A stretch of DNA of 64,000 bases from Deltaproteobacteria bacterium YD0425bin51. Its GTDB lineage: Bacteria > Desulfobacterota > Desulfobacteria > Desulfobacterales > YD0425bin51. Every line of letters begins with the position of its first letter. Positions within the stretch are counted from its first letter, which is position 1. The stretch spans positions 18,897-82,896 of the forward strand of contig PDZS01000019.1 in NCBI GenBank assembly GCA_002753225.1, given 5' to 3'. The notes under the pieces were generated by a model, which was not told the origin of the DNA, searched no databases, and worked only from the letters and a program-made list of their open reading frames with translations. Below, in pieces: positions 57,662-64,000 of this stretch. The position numbers and the translations under genes are program-made.

Positions 57662-59932
57662 TTACTTTGTTTTTGAAAAAAAATCTGCAAATGGATTGTT
57701 AAAGGGTTTATCTTTATCTCTGTTTTTATCTTTTTTGGATTCTAGCTTCATCTTTTTAGGCTCTGATTTTTTATCATGATTTTTATCTAGGTTTATAGAT
57801 GGGTTTGTTTTAAGAGATAAAGATATTCTTTTTCTAGGTATATCAATATCAATTACTGTAGCTGTGACTCTTTGATGAACCTTTAAAATTTGAGCAGGAT
57901 CCTTTATAAATTGGTCAGAAAGCTCGCTTACATGAGCTAGTCCATCTTGATGTACTCCAATGTCAATGAAAGCTCCAAATGCAGTTACATTTGTTACAAT
58001 ACCGGGTAGCTTTGTTCCTATTTTTAAATCATCAATTTTTTCTATACCGCTTGCAAAAGAAAAGTCATCAAATTCTTTCCTTGGATCTCTTCCTGGTTTT
58101 GCTAGTTCTTCAAGTATATCATTTAAAGTAGGAAGACCTATCTTATCTGATATATATTTCTTTAATTCTATTTTTGCCCTAAGCTGAGATTCTTTTAGAA
58201 GATCTTGGATTGTACATTCCAGATCTTTTGCCATTTGTCCTACAATATGATAGCTTTCTGGATGAACTGCGCTAGCATCTAAAGGATTTTCACCTTCAAT
58301 TATTCTTAAAAAGCCAGCACATTGCTCATAAGCTTTGGGGCCAAGTCTTGGTACTTCTCTTAGTTCATCCCTTGATTTAAATGCGCCGTTCTCATTTCGG
58401 TAATTTACAATATTTTTAGCAAGACTGGGTCCAAGCCCGGATACATAAGTAAGAAGTTCAACGCTTGCTCTGTTTAAATCAACACCAACTTTATTTACGC
58501 AGCTTATAACAACATCATCCAAAGATTTTCTTAAAGCACTCTGATCCACATCATGCTGATATTGACCAACGCCAATCGATTTAGGGTCTATTTTAACCAG
58601 CTCAGATAAAGGATCCATAAGCCTTCTCCCAATTGATACAGCCCCTCTTACAGTTAAATCCAGATCAGGAAATTCAGATCTGGCTACCTCTGATGCAGAG
58701 TAAATTGAAGCCCCGCTCTCATTTACCATAACAACTTTTATTTCTTTTGGCAGAGGCAATTTTTTAATAAAAGATTCTGTTTCCCTTCCTCCAGTACCAT
58801 TTCCAACTGCAATTGCTTCTATTTTAAAGCGTTTACACAATTCCATTATTTTTTTTGCAGATTCTACAACTTCTTTATCAGATAATAGAGGGTAAATTGT
58901 GTCATTATGAAGAAGTTTTCCTTGTCTATCCAAGCATACTATTTTACATCCAGTTCTAAATCCGGGGTCTACTCCTAAAACTCTTTTAGAACCAAGCGGA
59001 GGAGATAAAAGGAGTTCTCTTAAATTATCTGCAAAGATTCTTATGGCATAAGAATCTGCATTTTGTTTGCTGTTAAGTCTTGCTTCTGTTTCCATTGATC
59101 TTGATAGGAGCCTTTTGTAACTATCATGAACCGACAGCTTTACTTGATTTGAATCTTCTTTGTTCCCCTTAATGAAAAAATTTTCCAAAGTATCAAGTGC
59201 ATCATTAATTGGAGGTTCAATTGCCAGACTTAAAATTTCTTCATTTTCTCCGCGACGCATAGCTAAAACGCGATGTGAAGGAGCAGTGTTTACAGGCTCC
59301 TCCCACTCGAAATAATCTTTATATTTTATCCCTTCCTCTTCTTTACCCGGAATAACTTTACATACAAATTTCCCTTTATTAAAAAATAATTCTCTTAGCT
59401 TGGAACGAATCTGTTCGTTTTCATTGACCATTTCTGCAATTATGTCTCTTGCTCCAGAAAGAGCCTCTTCAACACTTTCTACCCCTTTTTCTTGATTTAT
59501 ATACGCTGCTGCTTCAATATTAGGGTCAATTCCTTTTTGTTCAAATATAGCCAAAGCCAAAGGTTCAAGACCTTTTTCTCTCGCAATAGTAGCTTTGGTC
59601 CTTCGTTTAGGTTTATATGGAAGATAAATATCTTCTAAAACTGCTAAGGTTTCGGAAGATAATACTTTTTCTTTAAGTTCATCAGTTAAATGGCCATGCT
59701 GCTCTAAAGATTTTAAAATATATTCTTTTCTATCATCTAATTCTTTTAGCTGATCTAATCTATCCCTTACAGAAGTTATTGCTATCTCATCTAAGCTGCC
59801 TGTTGCTTCCTTCCTGTAGCGAGCAATAAAGGGAATTGTTGCACCTTCTTGAAGAAGAGTTGCAACTGCTTGTACCTGTAAGCTTTTAAGTCCTTGTTCA
59901 TTTGCTATTTTAGTAATATGTAAAACGTTCAT
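57662..59932 (-). CDS. tex: Tex-family RNA-binding transcription accessory protein
   Basis: The protein has 756 residues. A TexN-like N-terminus is followed by a YqgF/RNase H-like domain (about 330-450; VLGVDPGFRTGCKI), helix-hairpin-helix repeats (GLGPSLAKNIVNYRNENGAF) and an S1 RNA-binding domain (about 640-712; GIVTNVTAFGAFIDIGVHQD). The C-terminal tail is Lys/Asp-rich. GAGG lies before ATG. It lies between a chemoreceptor gene and smc with gaps of a few bases. Confidence 0.95.
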   Translation of the reverse strand: MNVLHITKIANEQGLKSLQVQAVATLLQEGATIPFIARYRKEATGSLDEIAITSVRDRLDQLKELDDRKEYILKSLEQHGHLTDELKEKVLSSETLAVLEDIYLPYKPKRRTKATIAREKGLEPLALAIFEQKGIDPNIEAAAYINQEKGVESVEEALSGARDIIAEMVNENEQIRSKLRELFFNKGKFVCKVIPGKEEEGIKYKDYFEWEEPVNTAPSHRVLAMRRGENEEILSLAIEPPINDALDTLENFFIKGNKEDSNQVKLSVHDSYKRLLSRSMETEARLNSKQNADSYAIRIFADNLRELLLSPPLGSKRVLGVDPGFRTGCKIVCLDRQGKLLHNDTIYPLLSDKEVVESAKKIMELCKRFKIEAIAVGNGTGGRETESFIKKLPLPKEIKVVMVNESGASIYSASEVARSEFPDLDLTVRGAVSIGRRLMDPLSELVKIDPKSIGVGQYQHDVDQSALRKSLDDVVISCVNKVGVDLNRASVELLTYVSGLGPSLAKNIVNYRNENGAFKSRDELREVPRLGPKAYEQCAGFLRIIEGENPLDASAVHPESYHIVGQMAKDLECTIQDLLKESQLRAKIELKKYISDKIGLPTLNDILEELAKPGRDPRKEFDDFSFASGIEKIDDLKIGTKLPGIVTNVTAFGAFIDIGVHQDGLAHVSELSDQFIKDPAQILKVHQRVTATVIDIDIPRKRISLSLKTNPSINLDKNHDKKSEPKKMKLESKKDKNRDKDKPFNNPFADFFSKTK

Positions 59933-59935
59933 AAA

Positions 59936-61477
59936 TTACCTCTTTGTTTTATGCGCTATTAAATGTTGTCTTTCCATTTTCTTTTTTCCTCCTACTATAC
60001 CCATTAAATTTTCTATAATCTTTTGGGTCAATTTAGCATGTGTATTCATTTCTTCTGAAAAAGAAGTCGAAGTCTGAAAATTATTTACATTTTGCTGGAT
60101 TACTTTATCCATTTCTTGTGTTGCATGATTTAGCTGAGAAAAACCTTGCGCCTGTTCTTTAGATGCTGAATTAATTTCACAAAGGAGCCTTGCAACTTTT
60201 GTTGTGCTATCAGAAACTTTAAATAACGCATCATTAGTTTTTTCAACAAAATCTGCACCGTTGTTTATTTTGTTAACTGTATTTTCAATAAGCTCTGCTG
60301 TTATTTTTGCAGCTTCAGCAGTTCTATTGGCTAAACTCCGTACTTCATTTGCAACAACTGCAAATCCAGCACCAGCTTCTCCAGCTCTTGCTGCTTCAAT
60401 TGCGGCATTCAAAGACAAAAGATTTGTCTGAAATGCTATTTCATCAATAGTTTTTATGATTTTTTGCGTTTGATCGCTTGCTGTTGAAATTTCTCTCATA
60501 GAAGTTGTTAACATGTCCATAAACCCAACTGCTTCTTCCATGACTTGAGTAGTTTCCATCATAAGAATATTTGCATCATTAGCATTACTTGCATTATTAT
60601 TTGTCATTGATGACAATTCTTCAAAAGAAGCTGTGATTTCCTCAACTGTTGTAGCTTGTTCTGACGATCTCTGAGAAAGAAGCTGACTCTCATGTAATAT
60701 ATGGTCAGAAATATTTCTACCTCGGTTGCTGATTTTATTAAGAGCTATAGAAAGCTTTCTAATTGGTCTTGTAACAGATGAAGCAATAATGAGAGCAAAA
60801 ATGATAAGCAAAATTAGAGAGATAAAAAGTAACAAAAGCGCAAATTTCAATGTGCTTTGGCTGTGATAATTTATTCCATTCTTTGCTTTAAGTATTGAGT
60901 TTAAGTTTTTTTCTATTGATTTTGCTTGATAGTTTAAAGCCTCTTTAATTTGAATATTTGTTAATGTTAATTCTTTATCTATATTATTATTCTCTTGCTG
61001 CAATGCGTCAAATTCTTTTTTTATGGACTCAATTTTTACGACTCGAGCTTTATATGAGTTAATAAATTCATTAAGCTTGAAACCTAATTTTTCTATTGAA
61101 TTAATTAAAGAATCCTCTACATAATCTTTATCCATATTACCAATAATTTCACTGTAAGCCTCATTGATTAATTTTATATCTGAAGATATGTTCTGGAGTT
61201 CTTTATTTAAAAAAAGGCTTGTTTGTTCGTTTAGCTTAGAAAAACTTTGTGTAATATTTTTAATGTCTTGATTGAATATATTAAAATTTTTTTCAATTTT
61301 TAAATTAGTTTTTTTAATGTTCGTCAAATTTTCTGAGACAGGGTTTAATTCCAGATTAATGCTTTCTCTAAGTCTGTTTAAGCTAATTTTATCAAAATAG
61401 AAAAAAATTAAAGCAGGGGAAATACCAACCAAGATAGTTAATAATAGTATTTTTGTTTTTAAAGATAGCTTTTTCAA
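59936..61477 (-). CDS. Methyl-accepting chemotaxis protein with helical periplasmic sensor
   Basis: The protein has 513 residues. TM1 (about 9-28), a helical, Asn/Lys-rich periplasmic region of about 180 residues, TM2 (about 208-232), a short HAMP-like segment ([14 protein letters not shown]) and the signalling domain with [17 protein letters not shown] follow in order. The C-terminus is short and basic, with no CheR-tethering pentapeptide. It lies 3 bp upstream of tex. Which CheA it feeds is unknown. Confidence 0.93.
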   Translation of the reverse strand: MKKLSLKTKILLLTILVGISPALIFFYFDKISLNRLRESINLELNPVSENLTNIKKTNLKIEKNFNIFNQDIKNITQSFSKLNEQTSLFLNKELQNISSDIKLINEAYSEIIGNMDKDYVEDSLINSIEKLGFKLNEFINSYKARVVKIESIKKEFDALQQENNNIDKELTLTNIQIKEALNYQAKSIEKNLNSILKAKNGINYHSQSTLKFALLLLFISLILLIIFALIIASSVTRPIRKLSIALNKISNRGRNISDHILHESQLLSQRSSEQATTVEEITASFEELSSMTNNNASNANDANILMMETTQVMEEAVGFMDMLTTSMREISTASDQTQKIIKTIDEIAFQTNLLSLNAAIEAARAGEAGAGFAVVANEVRSLANRTAEAAKITAELIENTVNKINNGADFVEKTNDALFKVSDSTTKVARLLCEINSASKEQAQGFSQLNHATQEMDKVIQQNVNNFQTSTSFSEEMNTHAKLTQKIIENLMGIVGGKKKMERQHLIAHKTKR

Positions 61478-61674
61478 GGTATTGCCTCATTATGTTGTAA
61501 ATAGTTATCATAACAATATTAAAGATTAAGAATTATTATCACGTCTAATATGAATAAACAAGGGAAGTCTTAATCATATTTTAGTTATATAAATAACGGG
61601 TTAAGCTGTATTAAATATTAAAAGCTATTTTAAATTAGGTTGGAAGATTGCAGAAATAAAAAATTATAGATTTT

Positions 61675-63777
61675 TTATCCCTTATTGACGAATTGAGCTT
61701 GAATTGCAGTAATAGCAACAGTATTAACAATATCTGTAACAGTACAGCCCCTGCTAAGATCATTAACAGGTTTTTTTAACCCTTGCAATACTGGACCTAT
61801 TGCTACTGCTTCGGCTGAACGCTGCACAGCTTTATAAGTATTATTACCAGTGTTTAAGTCAGGGAAAATGAAGACAGTAGCTTTCCCTGCGACCTCACTA
61901 TTTGGCATTTTAGTTTTTGCAACTTCTGGATCAATTGCTGCATCATATTGCAATGGTCCTTCAAGTTTTAAACTTAAATTTCGATCTGTTACCAATTCTT
62001 TTGCAATTTTAACTGCTTCACGAACTTTTTCAACATCTTCACCTTTTCCTGACTCTCCTGTAGAATAGGAAAGCATGGCAACAATAGGCTCAATTCCGAA
62101 AATTGATGCTGTTTCAGCAGATGATAATGCAATCTCAGCTAATTGTCTTGCATTTGGATTTGGATTAACAGCACAGTCACCATATACCAATACCCTATCA
62201 GTGAGGCACATGAAAAAAACACTGGATACTATTGAATATTCAGGTTTTGTTCTAATAATCTCAAAAGCAGGACGAATAGTATCTACAGTGGTGTGAAAAG
62301 CTCCAGAAACCATGCCGCTTGCATGGTTTTTGAAAACCATCATGGTACCAAAATAATTGACATCGCTCATAATATCCCTAGCCATATCAAGGGTAATTCC
62401 TTTAGATTTTCTTAGCTTATAATAGGTTTGTACATACTCCTCGAAATTTGGGCTTTTATCAGGCTGGATGACATTAATGTCATCCAAACGTAAACCAAGC
62501 TGATTCATTCTTTGCCGTATCTTTTTTGCTTCACCCAAAAGTGTTATTTCAGCAACCTCTAATCGATTTAGTCTTTCAACAGCATAGAGGATACGATCTT
62601 CCTCTCCTTCTGGTAAAACGATGTGCTGCTTAATCATTTTAGCCTTTTGAACCAAATTATATTCAAACATTTTGGGCGTTACGACAAGAGTTTTAGTATG
62701 TATGATTCTTTCTGTCAATTCATCTACATTAACATGTTTTTCAAAAAAGTTTAAAGTACGAATAATCTTTCGCTCATTATCTGGTGAAATGATGGAGTGA
62801 ACAGCATCAACATTTCTAGCTGTTGGGAAAGTATCTTCATCTACACTGATAATGGGACACATTCTTGAAAAGCCTTCAATCATACGAATTATTGAAGGTT
62901 CTGGTTTTAACCCTCCAGTTATAAGAATTCCAGAAATTGTGGGCATTGTTGATGATAGCACAGAGGAAATACAAGCAACCAAAATATCCGCCCGATCACC
63001 AGGTGTAATAACCAGAGAGCCATTATCTATTCTTTCTAAAAAATTACGAAGCTGCATGGCTGAAACAACAAAGTTATCAACCAAACGATATAGCTGAGCT
63101 TCGCCATATAATACTTTTGCATCAAGGGCTTTTACAATTTCAGCAACTGTAGGTTTAGCAAGCGAAGGTTCATCCGGAAGAAAGTATATAGATATATTTT
63201 CAAAAAGCGGTTCATTTTTTTGATATTCAATAATATTTTTAAGGTAATTTATATCTATCCTGTTAACCAATACAGACATCACCTGGCAATCTTTTTTCTG
63301 AAACATCTCAACGGTAATCTTTATAGTGTTTATAATCGTTTTAGGGTCTTTTTGATATGCACTAATAATTAAAAGCACAGGACACCCTAGATTCTTAGCA
63401 ATATCAATAGTAAACTCAAGCTCAAGCGCAGTGGCATTCTCAAAATCAGAGCCTTCGCACAAAATAAAATCATACTGTTTTTCAAGGTTATTAAACTTGG
63501 TTAAGATACCATCCATCAACTCTTCTACTTTTTTGTCACTTACAAGTTTACTCGCTTGAGACATTGTATAGGCGTACATATCTTCATAAGGGATATTGAG
63601 ATTATAGTAGCTGGAAATGAGGTTAATATCGTTATCAGGATGGCTGTCACCTTTAATAACAGGTCTAAAAAAACCTACTTTTTTAGCCTTGCGAAATAAA
63701 ATTTCCATTATGCTTAAGGCAATTGCTGATTTTCCGCTTCTTGGTTCTATAGCCGTAATAAAGAGTCTATTAGACAT
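61675..63777 (-). CDS. pta: Phosphate acetyltransferase, long form
   Basis: The protein has about 700 residues. An N-terminal P-loop NTPase-like domain (ITAIEPRSGKSA, 1-200), a DRTGG domain (about 215-325) and the catalytic PTA domain (about 370-700; HIVLPEGEEDR, VYGDCAVNPNP) match long-form Pta. It interconverts acetyl-CoA and acetyl phosphate, linking acetate or Wood-Ljungdahl metabolism to ATP. GGAGG at 63788-63792 favours ATG at 63777 over an upstream TTG at 63786. Acetate kinase is not in the window. Confidence 0.96.
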   Translation of the reverse strand: MSNRLFITAIEPRSGKSAIALSIMEILFRKAKKVGFFRPVIKGDSHPDNDINLISSYYNLNIPYEDMYAYTMSQASKLVSDKKVEELMDGILTKFNNLEKQYDFILCEGSDFENATALELEFTIDIAKNLGCPVLLIISAYQKDPKTIINTIKITVEMFQKKDCQVMSVLVNRIDINYLKNIIEYQKNEPLFENISIYFLPDEPSLAKPTVAEIVKALDAKVLYGEAQLYRLVDNFVVSAMQLRNFLERIDNGSLVITPGDRADILVACISSVLSSTMPTISGILITGGLKPEPSIIRMIEGFSRMCPIISVDEDTFPTARNVDAVHSIISPDNERKIIRTLNFFEKHVNVDELTERIIHTKTLVVTPKMFEYNLVQKAKMIKQHIVLPEGEEDRILYAVERLNRLEVAEITLLGEAKKIRQRMNQLGLRLDDINVIQPDKSPNFEEYVQTYYKLRKSKGITLDMARDIMSDVNYFGTMMVFKNHASGMVSGAFHTTVDTIRPAFEIIRTKPEYSIVSSVFFMCLTDRVLVYGDCAVNPNPNARQLAEIALSSAETASIFGIEPIVAMLSYSTGESGKGEDVEKVREAVKIAKELVTDRNLSLKLEGPLQYDAAIDPEVAKTKMPNSEVAGKATVFIFPDLNTGNNTYKAVQRSAEAVAIGPVLQGLKKPVNDLSRGCTVTDIVNTVAITAIQAQFVNKG

Positions 63778-64000
63778 AAATGACAAACCTCCATTATGGA
63801 TAATTCATGCAATAAGATTGAGATATAGAAACTACCATACTACTTTTGAAATGCTATAATTAAGCAATACAACAAATAATTGAATATTTCAAGTCGGGAT
63901 TGTATTTAAGAAACATACATTTTTATAACAAATTAATTTGATTTTTAGTATAAATATATTTTATATTAATATTAAAATAATATAGAGTAAAAAGCTATAA
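63778..64000. other. AT-rich intergenic region upstream of pta
   Basis: These 223 bp reach the right edge. They hold the pta ribosome binding site and presumably its promoter. No ORF, RNA gene or strong hairpin is visible. Confidence 0.6.

Noticed and set aside
1..64000. CRISPR arrays, tRNA or rRNA genes, complete insertion sequences
   Set aside because: No regularly spaced direct repeats, RNA-gene signatures or transposase genes were seen on reading both strands by eye; a dedicated RNA-gene scan was not possible.

Overview
The window is AT-rich, gene-dense bacterial DNA. A Tat-exported [NiFe] hydrogenase, formate-tetrahydrofolate ligase, a long phosphate acetyltransferase and many chemoreceptors, one with a c-type haem motif, point to an anaerobic, sulfate-reducer-like member of Desulfobacterota (old Deltaproteobacteria, Desulfobacterales-like). 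This placement is an inference from gene content. No rRNA or tRNA gene was seen, so the genus is not resolved.

Layout. Positions 1-3196 (minus) hold the 5' part of a giant Ser/Thr kinase-AAA signalling protein that runs off the left edge. A membrane protein and a secreted cupin follow. Next is a 215-bp imperfect inverted repeat, then a class III nucleotide cyclase directly downstream of a 10.5-kb modular polyketide synthase (6099-16571, minus). The synthase has three KS domains and no acyltransferase. Its last KR is cut short, and a dispersed palindromic repeat is read in frame in one of its linkers. Positions 16701-25330 (plus) form a Wsp-like chemosensory operon: REC-GGDEF, CheR-TPR, double CheW, receptor, CheA-REC, CheB, then a metallo-beta-lactamase-fold hydrolase. 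Two secreted YD-repeat proteins follow (25346-31107): a large Rhs-like protein and a PKD/tandem-repeat protein.

The most striking locus is 31138-38495 (minus). It is a tight five-gene operon in the order cheA, cheW, [NiFe] hydrogenase large subunit, small subunit, chemoreceptor. The receptor has a CxxCH haem motif in its periplasmic domain, and the hydrogenase large subunit stops exactly at the mature C-terminal His. I read this as a candidate periplasmic H2/redox-sensing taxis module. The gene order is seen in the sequence; the function is inferred.

A divergent plus-strand run (38582-48706) carries an FtsB-like protein, a TPR protein, a lipoprotein, CoaBC, a divergent Fe-S uracil-DNA glycosylase-like protein, NfeD and slipin. 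It continues with a three-gene set built around an XPB-type helicase, and ends with a double zinc-ribbon protein. The minus-strand run 48763-63777 reads, in transcription order: pta, chemoreceptor, tex, smc, a DUF4258/YgiT toxin-antitoxin-like pair, ftsY, a small ORF, a FIST protein, acylphosphatase and fhs. The toxin-antitoxin pair and a one-ended copy of the 4363-4577 repeat lie between smc and ftsY, which are often neighbours.
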